Assembly (NCBI GenBank): GCA_003130815.1
Contig: QFDA01000001.1
Coordinates: 448,131 to 512,130 of the forward strand
Source: Bacteroidetes bacterium SCGC AAA795-G10
Lineage (GTDB): Bacteria; Bacteroidota; Bacteroidia; Flavobacteriales; Flavobacteriaceae
Direction of reading: 5' to 3'
Length of the DNA stretch: 64,000 nt
How positions within the stretch are numbered: position 1 is the first letter of the stretch; every line of letters begins with the position of its first letter. A program made the translations under genes and the position numbers. Shown piece after piece: positions 32,814 to 42,172 of the stretch. Below the pieces are notes generated by a model, which did no database searches, was not told the DNA's origin, and worked only from the letters and a program-made list of their open reading frames with translations.

Positions 32814-35135
32814 TTAATTAATGCAAAATTGTTTTTGCGTAACAAAAGCATCTTGATAATTTAACTCGATTGCCTTTGATATGAAATTACACCCCCCTTG
32901 AAGGTCTCCCATGGCAATTTTAGATATACCATGGAGGTATTCAGACTTTCCTGTACCTGGGTTAAGACTATTTATAACTTTAGAAGAATATAGCATAGAA
33001 TTCCCATAATCTTTTAACTGGTAAAAGCATGTTGCGGCATTCTCTAGATACGAATATTCCATAGGATCTTCTTTTGCTGCCTCAAGATAATATGATGCAG
33101 CTTTTGCATATTGTTTATTTTGAAAATACGGTAATGCTTCTTTTGCTAAATTTACACCACTTCGAATCTTTGAAGGATTTATAAATGCTAACTTTCTCAG
33201 AAGTAGAAAGTTTTGATTTTTTGGGAAAAGTTCTACTGCACGATTAGTTAACTTCATAAGGTCCGGATTTTCCGCACCAACAATATCTATATAAGCAGTA
33301 ATTATATTTTGCCAATTTGCTTGAGATTGATTGTCAAGCAGCTGATCGGCAGCCTTTTTTATATAAATAGTATCTTTTTTTTCCATAGCTAATTTTACAA
33401 AATTGGCTACATGCAAACTATTATTTGGCAATCCAAAAAAAGCAATTTTAGAATAGTAATAAGCACTATCAGTATTCCCTTTAGCTTGAAAAATTCTACT
33501 TTTCATATTTTCAGTAAAATATAAAAAGGGGTTTGGCTTACTACTTCCTTCTAGTGATTTTAAAGCTTTATCATACTGCTTGTTATTAAGGTAGTATCTT
33601 GCTTTTATTGATTTTAAGGGAATGGTAGTTACTGTGACATTTGGAATTTCTAAATCCATAGCCTCTATTCGGCTAATTTTAGTATTGTAGTTGTTAGTAT
33701 TAAAATCTGAAAGTAGAAAAATTTGGTTCTTTAATGATTCATATACTTTTATTGAAATAAATAAACTGGGAAGACTTAATAACAAAATTGAACTTAGAAT
33801 TATTAGATTAAATTTTTTGCTATCATTTATTTTTGTCTTTTTAGATCCTGAATTATAATAATATGTTATGAGTGCAATTATTAATGACCAAAGAATTATT
33901 ACTTGAGGTCTTGCAATTGGAAAGTTTAGATTTGCATCAATAAAATATACCCCTAAACTTGTAAGAGTAAAATAAAGAAATAGCCTTTTCTCTTTTTTAA
34001 TATTTTTTTTGAAAAGTATCTTTAATGAAAAAAATAAAGCTAATAAAAATATACCCAAATATGAGCAAAAACCTAATATACCTAGTTCAGCTCCTAATTG
34101 AATAAAATCACTATGTGCATGATATGGAACAACATATCCTGACATATTTTTTTTATCATATTCTATAGATTTAAATTTCCAATTTCCTAAACCAACTCCC
34201 AAAATTGGATTTGCTGTTAAATGTGACAATACATGACTATAATATCTTAAACGTTGATTTACTGAACCATCATTTGTAGAGAAAGAAATTGTAGATGCTC
34301 TAGATACAGCATCAGCTCCTTTCGATGCGAAAAAAAGTTGGTTAAAAGAAATGGAAAGAATTAAAGGGATGAATATTAACAAAATCATTTTTACTTTAAA
34401 TGCATTATTCTTCTCTTTATAAAACAAAAAGGGAGTCAAAAAATACATTATTGCTACTAGACCAATTGCCAAGTATGATGCTCTAGATTGAATGGTTGAT
34501 AGCGCAGTTATTGCTAATGTTATTATTATTATACCCAAAACTTTAATTTTTATTTTTTTTGCTTTGGTTAATAGGAATAAAACAAAAGGTATTTTTAAAG
34601 CAATTGAAAATGCTGCAATATTTCTATTTGCTGTAACTCCTTTTAAATTTCCAGAAATAATTTCACCTGAAGTATTAATCATATCTAATGCTTGGTCAAA
34701 AACAAAATATGTTTCTAATGCAAGTATTATCGTCAATACATAAGAAAAAAAATTTTCTTTATTATCAATTGAAGACAATAAGATAAACATATTGGTATAC
34801 ATAAAGAAAACGTTAAACTGTCGTGAAATATTAACTAAAACTTCGGTTGGATTTATTGCGTAGAAAAACGAAAGTCCACCCCAAATAATAAAAAAGGAGT
34901 AAAGTATAGTTAACCATGACTTAAAATGAAGTGAAATTTTTTCATCAAAGCGAGCTCTATTTTTTAAAATAAAAATTACAGTAATAATGTTCAAAGACCC
35001 CATAAATAGCCATTGGGGTGCAATTTTATCAATTGCCTGGAGATTTGGTATAAATCCAATACACAGGTAAAGAATACAAATTATTGATTCATAAAATGAG
35101 AATTTAATAGGTATGTTTTGGTTCTTATCACTCAT
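32814..35135 (-). CDS. O-antigen ligase/polymerase-like membrane protein with TPR tail (paralogue)
   Basis: A 773-residue paralogue of the neighbouring 30473-32803 protein, with the same order: multiple membrane helices, a Wzy_C loop (GVGLGNWKFKSIEYD, PYHAHSDFIQLGAELGILGF), then a C-terminal TPR region. The two align almost end to end, and blocks such as LSTNDGSVNQRLRYY/FSTNDGSVNQRLRYY and VTTIPLKSIKARYY/VTTIPIKSIKARYY are nearly identical, which shows tandem duplication. The 10-base gap between them indicates one transcript. It probably acts at the inner membrane on lipid-linked glycan. Divergence in the tails may separate acceptor choice. Confidence 0.85.
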   Translation of the reverse strand: MSDKNQNIPIKFSFYESIICILYLCIGFIPNLQAIDKIAPQWLFMGSLNIITVIFILKNRARFDEKISLHFKSWLTILYSFFIIWGGLSFFYAINPTEVLVNISRQFNVFFMYTNMFILLSSIDNKENFFSYVLTIILALETYFVFDQALDMINTSGEIISGNLKGVTANRNIAAFSIALKIPFVLFLLTKAKKIKIKVLGIIIITLAITALSTIQSRASYLAIGLVAIMYFLTPFLFYKEKNNAFKVKMILLIFIPLILSISFNQLFFASKGADAVSRASTISFSTNDGSVNQRLRYYSHVLSHLTANPILGVGLGNWKFKSIEYDKKNMSGYVVPYHAHSDFIQLGAELGILGFCSYLGIFLLALFFSLKILFKKNIKKEKRLFLYFTLTSLGVYFIDANLNFPIARPQVIILWSLIIALITYYYNSGSKKTKINDSKKFNLIILSSILLLSLPSLFISIKVYESLKNQIFLLSDFNTNNYNTKISRIEAMDLEIPNVTVTTIPLKSIKARYYLNNKQYDKALKSLEGSSKPNPFLYFTENMKSRIFQAKGNTDSAYYYSKIAFFGLPNNSLHVANFVKLAMEKKDTIYIKKAADQLLDNQSQANWQNIITAYIDIVGAENPDLMKLTNRAVELFPKNQNFLLLRKLAFINPSKIRSGVNLAKEALPYFQNKQYAKAASYYLEAAKEDPMEYSYLENAATCFYQLKDYGNSMLYSSKVINSLNPGTGKSEYLHGISKIAMGDLQGGCNFISKAIELNYQDAFVTQKQFCIN

Positions 35136-35198
35136 TTTTATATGATTTATAACAAAGAAAGAAATTTTAAATCCAAAAATTGCTTTTTTATTTTGGTT

Positions 35199-35206
35199 TA
35201 TATTTG
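35199..35206 (+). promoter_or_regulatory. TAnnTTTG box upstream of the WecA-like gene
   Basis: TATATTTG ends four bases before the ATG at 35211, so transcription would begin at or next to the start codon, giving a leaderless or near-leaderless message. A TTG lies at 35180-35182 with a 16-base spacer, shorter than usual. In AT-rich DNA such boxes can occur by chance, so support is modest. Confidence 0.35.
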
Positions 35207-35210
35207 ATCT

Positions 35211-36140
35211 ATGGAATTATCGATTATTTTTCTTGCATTAGTTTCATCCATTATTTTTCATACAGCTACTCAGTATATATTTATCAAATTAAAACGCTTT
35301 GATGATTTTAATCATCGTACTTCCCATAAAACCGTTGCAACTAGATCTGGGGGAATTAGTATTTTTTGTTCTTTATTTTTAATATCTCTAATATATTATT
35401 TTTTAAAAATAGAGCTTTTCGATTATTCGCTTTTTGTTCCGCTTGGAATTCTTTTCATTATTGGTGTTTACGATGATTTATATCAAGCAGACTTTAAATT
35501 AAAGTTTTTGATGCAACTTATTGTTGCAAAAATTCTAATCGATCAGGGTTATGTAATTACAAATCTTTATGGGTTTTTAGGAATAAATGAAATCCCATGG
35601 ATAATTTCACAATTTTTTACTGGCCTAACTTTTATTATCATTGTTAATGCATATAATTTTATAGATGGAATTGATGGTTTGGCAATAAGTGAGACATTAA
35701 AAAATCTTTGTTTTTTTCTGTTTTTATTACCCCCAAACGATTCATTTTACAATCTAGCATATGTTTTAGTTTTTATAAGCTTCCCCTTTTATTTTTTTAA
35801 TTTAAAGAAACGAAAAAAGGTTTTTTTGGGAGATGCGGGATCACTATTCTTGGGGGGTGTAAATATAGTTTTCCTTTTTCATTTTTTAAATCCTAATACC
35901 ACTGTTAATATTGTGATTGGCATTAAGAAAATTTTGTTTGGTACAATTCTTTTGTCCTATCCTTTAATAGACTTAACTAGGGTTGTTATAATTAGAATAA
36001 TAAACAGAAGATCCCCATTCACGGCTGATCAAAATCATATTCACCATTGGTTTATTTCAAAAGGATTCAGTCATATCAAAACTACATTTATTGTCCTTTT
36101 GGGAGGAACAATCCTTTTATTTTTTACTTTTTGGATATAA
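35211..36140 (+). CDS. WecA/MraY-type polyprenyl-phosphate sugar-1-phosphate transferase
   Basis: A 309-residue integral membrane enzyme of the PNPT superfamily that starts lipid-linked glycan synthesis by moving a sugar-1-phosphate from a UDP-sugar to undecaprenyl phosphate. About ten membrane segments are spread over its length. Signature residues are D88-D89 (GVYDDLYQAD), NAYNFIDGIDGLA near 146-157, VFLGDAGSLFLGG near residue 205, and NHIHHWFISKGF (the HIHH motif) near residue 280. The HIHH motif is WecA-like rather than MraY-like. It is transcribed away from the ligase pair and ends at the terminator at 36142-36168. Confidence 0.9.
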   Translation: MELSIIFLALVSSIIFHTATQYIFIKLKRFDDFNHRTSHKTVATRSGGISIFCSLFLISLIYYFLKIELFDYSLFVPLGILFIIGVYDDLYQADFKLKFLMQLIVAKILIDQGYVITNLYGFLGINEIPWIISQFFTGLTFIIIVNAYNFIDGIDGLAISETLKNLCFFLFLLPPNDSFYNLAYVLVFISFPFYFFNLKKRKKVFLGDAGSLFLGGVNIVFLFHFLNPNTTVNIVIGIKKILFGTILLSYPLIDLTRVVIIRIINRRSPFTADQNHIHHWFISKGFSHIKTTFIVLLGGTILLFFTFWI

Positions 36141-36141
36141 A

Positions 36142-36168
36142 AAAACCCTCTCAAATTGAGAGGGTTTT
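36142..36168. terminator. Bidirectional intrinsic terminator
   Basis: AAAACCCTCTCAA and TTGAGAGGGTTTT form a perfect 13-bp inverted repeat around one base. A run of A precedes it and T follows, so it can terminate in both directions. It lies between the stop of the WecA-like gene (36140) and the stop of the minus-strand lipoprotein gene (36200), the expected place for a shared terminator of convergent genes. Confidence 0.85.
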
Positions 36169-36199
36169 AAGTTAGATAATGCTAACGATAAATTAAAAA

Positions 36200-38332
36200 T
36201 TATTGAATAAGTGCTAATTCGTTTTTAGTATCTACACCATTTGCTCCGTTAGAAGCATCATCAGCAGTATTATCAGTTGCATCTAAACCTTGGTTTACTG
36301 CAGCATCAACAGCAACAGATAATGCGTCTGATAATGTATCAGTAGTAGTTCCTCCGGTAATAGTTACAACATCAACATTCATATCATATGTGATAGTTGG
36401 GTATCCTGAAGTTGCAGAAGCACTTCCAGAAGCTGTCCTATCAGTTTGAGCTGCATATGCCTCAATAAATGTTTTGAAACCTGCAAGTTCAGTTGATGTA
36501 ATAGCGGCTTGAGCGTAAGGTGTTGTCTCAGAACCTGCAACAGCCTTGGTGTATTCTCCAGTTAATGCATTTCCTTTTAAAATAACAGAAATAGCTGCAA
36601 CCGGCTCTGCCAAGACAGTTGATGATGGCGGAGTAACACTAGCCAATTTAGTATTACCAGCAAGATAAACAGTCTTAACTTTAGTAAGTGAACTCATGTC
36701 AAGAGATGTTATTCCAGTTACATCACTAACAGTAACAGTAGCTGCTGTGTCACCTGATATAAATGTGTGACCAAATTCAATTGAAGTAATAGTTTGAGTA
36801 CTAGCTACAGTAAAGTCAGTAATTTCTCCAGCAGTAGTTAGAGATGTCAACTTCGCAGCACCTGAAACAGAAAGAGTATTAGTAGTTCCATCTACTGTTA
36901 AATCCGCTAATACAGTTGAACTTTGAGTAACAGTAACAGCATAAGCCGTTGATTTAGTACCCGCCATTGTAAGAGTAGCAGATTTAAGTCCTGGGAAGAA
37001 ACCTAAGTCAATACTTTTAGCCTGCGCCTTTGCAATTAAGGTTTCAAACGTTCCAGATGTAGTGTAGTTATTGTAATCATTTACACTTTTAACTTCAATA
37101 GACGCTGTTGTGGAAGTCGTAATAGAAGCCGCATCAATAAGAAGAGGTGCGCTAAAAGTACCAGCTAAAGCAGCACTAATAGGACCACCTTGATTAACAA
37201 GTGCTGGTAAACTAGCAGAAGCCACACCGTCAATAACTAACGTACCTGAAGAGGTCGCTAATACAGAGAGATCTATTGCTTTAGCAGGGTTAGTAAATGT
37301 AACATTTGGTCCGATTGTTTTAAGAGCACCAAAGTGACCTTCAGAACCATCACCTCCATTATTAAGAGTTATAGTTGCCGTTGTTGATGGCAAACTGTTA
37401 ATAAAAACTTTAGCAGTTGGTGAAACTGTGATTACAAGAGATGTTGTTTGTGCAGCATCGAATCCCCAAGAGAATGTTCCAGCTTTAGGAGCGTTAAAAG
37501 ATGTTGTAAGAGCAATATCGCCTAACGAAACATCTGTAGCAATAGCATAATCTCTTGTAAGTAGTGTACCAGTAAGGTTACCTATATTTAAAGTAGTAAT
37601 ACTAGCAGCGTTAGATAAAGTAAGAGACGAAGCAGTAACTAAAATAGATAAATCAATATCTCCATAATGTCCAAGACTTAATTCTTTACTTACAGTAGCT
37701 AATTTAGAAATATCAACACCGTGAGATATTGTTGCTTGTCCATCAATAAATCCAAGTGTAGATGCGTCAATAGTAGCAGAAGCAGTAATGGTTACAGCAC
37801 CAATCACAGTTCTTATTTTTGATACAACTGCATTCACACGAGCTGCAAGAGCATCTGTACTTAAAGTTGTGTTGTTAACATCAAGGGCACCGCTAATGAT
37901 AACAGTTGGGTCATCATCCTCAGTACCAATTAATGATTCAACATACTCTAATTCAGCCTCATTAGTTATTTTTATGTTTTGTGTAATAACTGCATTAGCT
38001 TCTAATAGCTCTCCAAGAGCTTCTAAAATTTCGTCAACCTCTTCATTAAGATTGTCAACCTCTTCACCAACGCTCGCAAGACCGTCAATTTGAGTTTTTA
38101 TAGCATCAACTTGACTGGTAACACTAGCTAGATCAGCTGCTGATATTTGTCCAGCTAAAGCTGAAACCTGAGTAGCCAGTGCGGATAAGTCACTTTGAAC
38201 TTGAGTAATTGCACTAGCTTGAGCCGCCAATGCATTAATTTGCTGTTCAAGGCTGTCAAATTGATCATCGTAATTTTGACATCCCACTACAAGTAGTGCT
38301 CCAGCCAAAATTGATAATAAACCTTTTTTCAT
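36200..38332 (-). CDS. Large Ala/Ser/Thr-rich surface lipoprotein
   Basis: A 710-residue lipoprotein. The signal peptide MKKGLLSILAGALLVVGC ends in a lipobox with Cys18, and QNYDDQFD follows. Residues about 20-115 form a heptad coiled coil (LEQQINALAAQASAITQVQ and repeats, then EEVDNLNEEVDEILEALGEL). From about 120 to 600 there are repetitive short beta segments rich in Thr, Ser, Ala and Val, with units like LTSLTTAGEITDFTVAS, resembling a leucine-rich or beta-solenoid surface domain. Cys and Lys are scarce. Codons are richer in G and C than the neighbours, as for highly expressed genes. It may be an abundant envelope protein or a glycan acceptor; both are inferences. Confidence 0.8.
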   Translation of the reverse strand: MKKGLLSILAGALLVVGCQNYDDQFDSLEQQINALAAQASAITQVQSDLSALATQVSALAGQISAADLASVTSQVDAIKTQIDGLASVGEEVDNLNEEVDEILEALGELLEANAVITQNIKITNEAELEYVESLIGTEDDDPTVIISGALDVNNTTLSTDALAARVNAVVSKIRTVIGAVTITASATIDASTLGFIDGQATISHGVDISKLATVSKELSLGHYGDIDLSILVTASSLTLSNAASITTLNIGNLTGTLLTRDYAIATDVSLGDIALTTSFNAPKAGTFSWGFDAAQTTSLVITVSPTAKVFINSLPSTTATITLNNGGDGSEGHFGALKTIGPNVTFTNPAKAIDLSVLATSSGTLVIDGVASASLPALVNQGGPISAALAGTFSAPLLIDAASITTSTTASIEVKSVNDYNNYTTSGTFETLIAKAQAKSIDLGFFPGLKSATLTMAGTKSTAYAVTVTQSSTVLADLTVDGTTNTLSVSGAAKLTSLTTAGEITDFTVASTQTITSIEFGHTFISGDTAATVTVSDVTGITSLDMSSLTKVKTVYLAGNTKLASVTPPSSTVLAEPVAAISVILKGNALTGEYTKAVAGSETTPYAQAAITSTELAGFKTFIEAYAAQTDRTASGSASATSGYPTITYDMNVDVVTITGGTTTDTLSDALSVAVDAAVNQGLDATDNTADDASNGANGVDTKNELALIQ

Positions 38333-38362
38333 TTGATTAAATTTTGATTAATAATTATTAAC

Positions 38363-38399
38363 GTGCATTTTGCACAACCACACAGGAGCAAATTCTGTG
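38363..38399 (-). promoter_or_regulatory. Two small hairpins in the lipoprotein leader
   Basis: GTGCA-TTT-TGCAC (38363-38375) is a perfect 5-bp stem about 30 bases upstream of the lipoprotein ATG, and CACAG/CTGTG (38381-38399) forms another 5-bp stem around nine bases. They lie in the 38333-38519 gap, whose remainder is very AT-rich. They could stabilise the 5' end of a highly expressed message. I found no clean TAnnTTTG box on the minus strand here, so the promoter is unassigned. Confidence 0.35.
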
Positions 38400-38519
38400 C
38401 CAAAGTGTTAGAATTGTTAAAAATTAATATTTATTGATATTTTAACAATTGTAAATACTTGATAATCATATTTTTAAATTTTTAACATTCTCTAGACCAT
38501 ATTTGTTCTAAAAAGATAA

Positions 38520-39809
38520 TTATTTAGTTACAAGTTTTTTCTTGACCTTTTTAAGAAGTTGGGTAATGCCTTTTTGTATTTCAATTTTACTGTCGGCATA
38601 ATGATTCACCATTATTGAGAAGAATAATATCTCACCACTTTTTTTAAGAATATATCCTGATAGATTATGATTTTGCCTTAATGACCCTGTTTTTGCAAAA
38701 ATTCCACTTAGGTTTGAATATGGCGAAGAAGTATTCAAATTATCACTTTTAGGAAATAACTTCTCAATTTCATTCCAACTAACTTCATGTTTTATCATTT
38801 TTAGGATACTAGTTAAAGTCCTAGCAGTGAACATATTATATCTTGAAACACCTGACCCATCAACCCAAAAAAGTGAATCTAATAATTGACCCTTCCATTT
38901 ATTTTTAAAATAATTAATTGCTTTATCAGTACTAAATTCATCAAAGATTTCTTTAGAAATCATAAGAAGTAAACTTTCTGCTATTCCATTATCACTATCA
39001 TGTAGTAAGGCTTTGTACAATGACTTCTCATGATTTGTATAAAGTTTATCCCAATGTATTTCGCCATCTGATTTTTCAAGAATTATAATGTTCTTGGTAG
39101 CCTTTGAAAGAAGTTTTACAAATAAAGAGTCACTAGTAATAAATGATCTGTAAAGCGTGTCTTTTGTTTGCCATTTTTTTGGATTAGAATAAAATCTATT
39201 ATAATTAACATCCCTTTCTAAAGAACTATGAAAAGTATCAATTTGAAGCTCAAAATGCGGAACCAACCCCTCACCCTTGATCGCTTTTACAGTGTTACCA
39301 TATATAGGGAAAATACTTTTTTCAGAAGAATAGTAAAACATATAATCATCCCACATCCATCCGGTACCTAATGGATCTAATTTGTTATTGCTCAAAGAAT
39401 ATTTCCAGGTCTTATTTTGTGATAAGAAATCAAATAATGTCGTATCAGGATAAAAGGGATGCAGTAACAGTGGATATCCTGTTGAACTAAATTTAATAAG
39501 GCTATCATTTACAGTTTTATATTCTAGAGCTGGTAATGAATCAAAAGTCTGTATAGCTGCAAGGAATGTTAAAAGTTTTGTATTTGACGCAGGGGTCATG
39601 TATTTTGACCCATTATAATCTGCGTAAACATTTACCATATCTTCAACTCTTATTGCTACATGAGCTTCATTAAAAGCAGGAATTTCTTCTATCCATTTTT
39701 TTAATTTTTTTTCTTTTATAATCTGGCTCTGAGCATTTGAAGTGACTAGAATAATGAGTAAGTATTTACAAATTTTTTTAGGATAACAATAGTTTTTTCT
39801 TAAAAACAT
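38520..39809 (-). CDS. dacB: D-alanyl-D-alanine carboxypeptidase/endopeptidase, S13 family
   Basis: A 429-residue PBP4-type (DacB) peptidase. The N-terminus is a signal peptide (ICKYLLIILVTSNAQSQ). The active-site SxxK is S75-N-T-K78 (TPASNTKLL), the second motif is within VDGSGVSRYNMFT near residue 315, and KTG is in IFAKTGSLRQNHNLSG near residue 375. It acts in the periplasm on peptidoglycan stem peptides. The length is near the family norm. A 26-base gap separates it from the TonB receptor gene, so the two may be cotranscribed. Confidence 0.9.
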   Translation of the reverse strand: MFLRKNYCYPKKICKYLLIILVTSNAQSQIIKEKKLKKWIEEIPAFNEAHVAIRVEDMVNVYADYNGSKYMTPASNTKLLTFLAAIQTFDSLPALEYKTVNDSLIKFSSTGYPLLLHPFYPDTTLFDFLSQNKTWKYSLSNNKLDPLGTGWMWDDYMFYYSSEKSIFPIYGNTVKAIKGEGLVPHFELQIDTFHSSLERDVNYNRFYSNPKKWQTKDTLYRSFITSDSLFVKLLSKATKNIIILEKSDGEIHWDKLYTNHEKSLYKALLHDSDNGIAESLLLMISKEIFDEFSTDKAINYFKNKWKGQLLDSLFWVDGSGVSRYNMFTARTLTSILKMIKHEVSWNEIEKLFPKSDNLNTSSPYSNLSGIFAKTGSLRQNHNLSGYILKKSGEILFFSIMVNHYADSKIEIQKGITQLLKKVKKKLVTK

Positions 39810-39835
39810 TTTTTAATTTACTTAAGAGAATAATT

Positions 39836-41851
39836 TTAAATGCCTATTTGTAAACCTAAGTAGGCATTTCTCCCAGGAGCTGGTTCATAATATCTCCTAC
39901 CAAATGCATTAAGCCTAATATTATCAAAATATTGCTCATTAAAAAGATTATTAATTCCTCCCGAAAAACTAATCTCCAGCTTATCAAAGTTTAAGGTTTT
40001 CCCAATTTGAAACCTTACCCTTCGAAAAGACTCAACTTTTACAGCATTAGAATTATCAGCAAATAGATCTCCTATGTGTTCTGCTGATAATAAGAATTGT
40101 AAACTGTTAGTTAGTGTATAACCTAACTGAAGAAATATTTGGCTATTTGGTATACCAGGTAGAGCATTACCTAGGTTATTGTTACTGTCCTTAAATAAAT
40201 ATTTAGCTTGAGTAACACTTAAACTTGCGTCCCACTTTGCATATTTATATAGAGCAGTAACTTCAAGGCCATATCTTTTTGTAGCTCCAGTATTTCTATA
40301 AAATGAACGCCCTGGGAACTCCTCTAATTCGTAGGGTAAAATCTCGTTAGAACTTTCTATCAAAAATAAATTTGACTCGATCTTAAATTTTTGCCATTGC
40401 CCCTTCCATCCTAATTCATAGGATATTGCTTCTGAAGGGCTCAATTCTAAATTAAATCCTTCTGAACCAGAGGGATTCGCTGACAGTTCTGATAAAGCTG
40501 GAGTTTCAAAACTAGTAGAAAAATTAGCATATAGATATTGATAGGGTGCAAGCTCAAGACTTACTCCTAAACTTGGATTAACTACCTGATAGAATTGATC
40601 TTGGGAAAAACCATCTGTGCCTAAACGCATATCGTCATAACGTAAGCTTAGGCGAAAGAATAGTTTGCCCAATTTTAGCTCATCCAAAATAGAAAAACTT
40701 AAATTTTGAAATTTTTCTTTTTGAGAGAAACTAATTGATCCCTGAGAACCCAAAATATTAAGGTATCTGTCTCGTTGATCTGACTGATTTAATAATTCAG
40801 CTGCAACTTGCAAATCATTCTTTCCTATTTTGTAATTCAAACGACTGCCTAATCCAAAGTAATTTCTTGTTAGGTCAATAATTCCTCCATTTTCAAATGG
40901 AAGTTTCCCATAAAAATCTCGAAAAGAATAAAAACCATATGTACTTAAAATTAACTTATCAGTCCAGTTTTTATCCCAATTTAGTCCAATCTTAAAATGA
41001 TTAACGCTCTCATAAGTATCATAATCTAAATTACGTTGTCTAGCCTGAGACCTATCCTCTTCTGAATCTTCTAAAGTTATTCCCCCTGCGTCCTCCGCTC
41101 TTGGGCTATCAGTAAAATTCATTTGAAACTGAATTTTTGACGAGGGATTTGATTTATGTTTTATTTTGAGATTGAAAAGATTCTGTTCTAAACCACTATT
41201 ATTTCTAAATCCATCTGTAAGTAAACGGTTAGCATGTATCAATGCAGTTGTTTTATCATTTTTAACAGACCCTGTTAATTGATAAGATTGTAATCCAAAG
41301 GCACCTAGACGAGTTCGGAATTGAAAATTTTTCCCTTCAATATAATCTATTGTGTTCAGATAGATAACACCACCTGAGGCATTTCCATACAAACTTGCAG
41401 ACGGTCCCCTAAGGATTTCTAGGTTTTTGATAAGTCCCAACGGGATATTATCTATTTGGCCCTGTCCATCTGGTGTTGTTTCTGGAATTCCATCAACAAT
41501 GATCTTAACTCCTCTTATTCCAAAAGCTGATCTCGCACCAAAACCTCTTAAAGAAACCCTTAAATCTTGTGCATAATTATTTGCATTTTGAGTGAAAAGC
41601 CCTGGTACTACTCTTAAATAATCTTGTAGAGTTATTTGCTGAAATATGTTTTGATATTGCTCCACTTCTTGAAAACTTACTGCAAGGGGTAGTTCACTTA
41701 AAGTAGAAGAGGTTTTAGGAGAGTTTAGCACTACTTCTTTGAGTGTAACTGTTACAGTATTTGAATTATTTTGTGCTTTAGAAAAGAAAGAGTTTAAAAA
41801 AAAAGAAGCTACAATGATGATGTTAGAAATTCTTTTCTCTAATATGGTCAT
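39836..41851 (-). CDS. TonB-dependent outer-membrane receptor
   Basis: A 671-residue TonB-dependent receptor. A signal peptide (SNIIIVASFFLNSFFSKAQ) is followed by a plug domain beginning near residue 55 (FQQITLQDYLRVVPGLFTQ, GFGARSAFGIRGVKIIVDG, LEILRGPSASLYGNASGG) and a C-terminal 22-strand barrel ending ...GRNAYLGLQIGI with the terminal aromatic-hydrophobic pattern. No carboxypeptidase-like N-terminal extension and no SusD partner are present, so a siderophore, cofactor or metal substrate is more likely than a polysaccharide. The ligand is not evident. Confidence 0.9.
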   Translation of the reverse strand: MTILEKRISNIIIVASFFLNSFFSKAQNNSNTVTVTLKEVVLNSPKTSSTLSELPLAVSFQEVEQYQNIFQQITLQDYLRVVPGLFTQNANNYAQDLRVSLRGFGARSAFGIRGVKIIVDGIPETTPDGQGQIDNIPLGLIKNLEILRGPSASLYGNASGGVIYLNTIDYIEGKNFQFRTRLGAFGLQSYQLTGSVKNDKTTALIHANRLLTDGFRNNSGLEQNLFNLKIKHKSNPSSKIQFQMNFTDSPRAEDAGGITLEDSEEDRSQARQRNLDYDTYESVNHFKIGLNWDKNWTDKLILSTYGFYSFRDFYGKLPFENGGIIDLTRNYFGLGSRLNYKIGKNDLQVAAELLNQSDQRDRYLNILGSQGSISFSQKEKFQNLSFSILDELKLGKLFFRLSLRYDDMRLGTDGFSQDQFYQVVNPSLGVSLELAPYQYLYANFSTSFETPALSELSANPSGSEGFNLELSPSEAISYELGWKGQWQKFKIESNLFLIESSNEILPYELEEFPGRSFYRNTGATKRYGLEVTALYKYAKWDASLSVTQAKYLFKDSNNNLGNALPGIPNSQIFLQLGYTLTNSLQFLLSAEHIGDLFADNSNAVKVESFRRVRFQIGKTLNFDKLEISFSGGINNLFNEQYFDNIRLNAFGRRYYEPAPGRNAYLGLQIGI

Positions 41852-41867
41852 AGTGTATGCTATTATT

Positions 41868-41875
41868 TAAATTTG
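41868..41875 (+). promoter_or_regulatory. TAnnTTTG box before a small membrane protein gene
   Basis: TAAATTTG on the plus strand lies 17 bases before the ATG at 41893, giving a short leader. No clear TTTG is found at the -33 position. It sits in the 41-base gap between the divergent TonB receptor gene and the small gene, and supports the latter being expressed. Confidence 0.4.
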
Positions 41876-41892
41876 TACGAAGATAATCAATT

Positions 41893-42135
41893 ATGTATCT
41901 CTCCGAAACAGAGGAAATTATTGCTTTTGTAATCTGCATAGCTATTGTTATAGGTTTCGCAGTGAGTACTTATCTTGAAATTAAAAATACTATCTCTGAA
42001 GAAAAAAATAAACAAAAAGAAAAGACAGAAAATGAGGCAAAAATTAAAACTTTAATTAAATATTTCGATGCCAAAAAAAACCTCATAGACAGAATTACTG
42101 AAACTAAGAAATCTCTAGAAAACAGAAATAAATAA
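41893..42135 (+). CDS. Small single-span membrane protein with coiled-coil tail
   Basis: An 80-residue protein with one membrane helix (EIIAFVICIAIVIGFAVSTYL, about residues 7-27) and a highly charged Lys/Glu-rich C-terminal helix that may form a coiled coil. No domain is recognised. A TAnnTTTG box precedes it and the next gene begins 37 bases later in the same direction. The opposite strand carries a frame over part of this stretch, but its Phe/Leu-rich product is what antisense reading of Lys/Glu codons gives. I consider the plus-strand gene the real one. Confidence 0.6.
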   Translation: MYLSETEEIIAFVICIAIVIGFAVSTYLEIKNTISEEKNKQKEKTENEAKIKTLIKYFDAKKNLIDRITETKKSLENRNK

Positions 42136-42172
42136 GGTGATAAAAAATAATTCATTAAATCAATTTTAAAGA

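Noticed and set aside
37788-38093. A plus-strand frame inside the lipoprotein gene
   Set aside because: Antisense shadow of a lipoprotein with a clear signal peptide and coiled coil.
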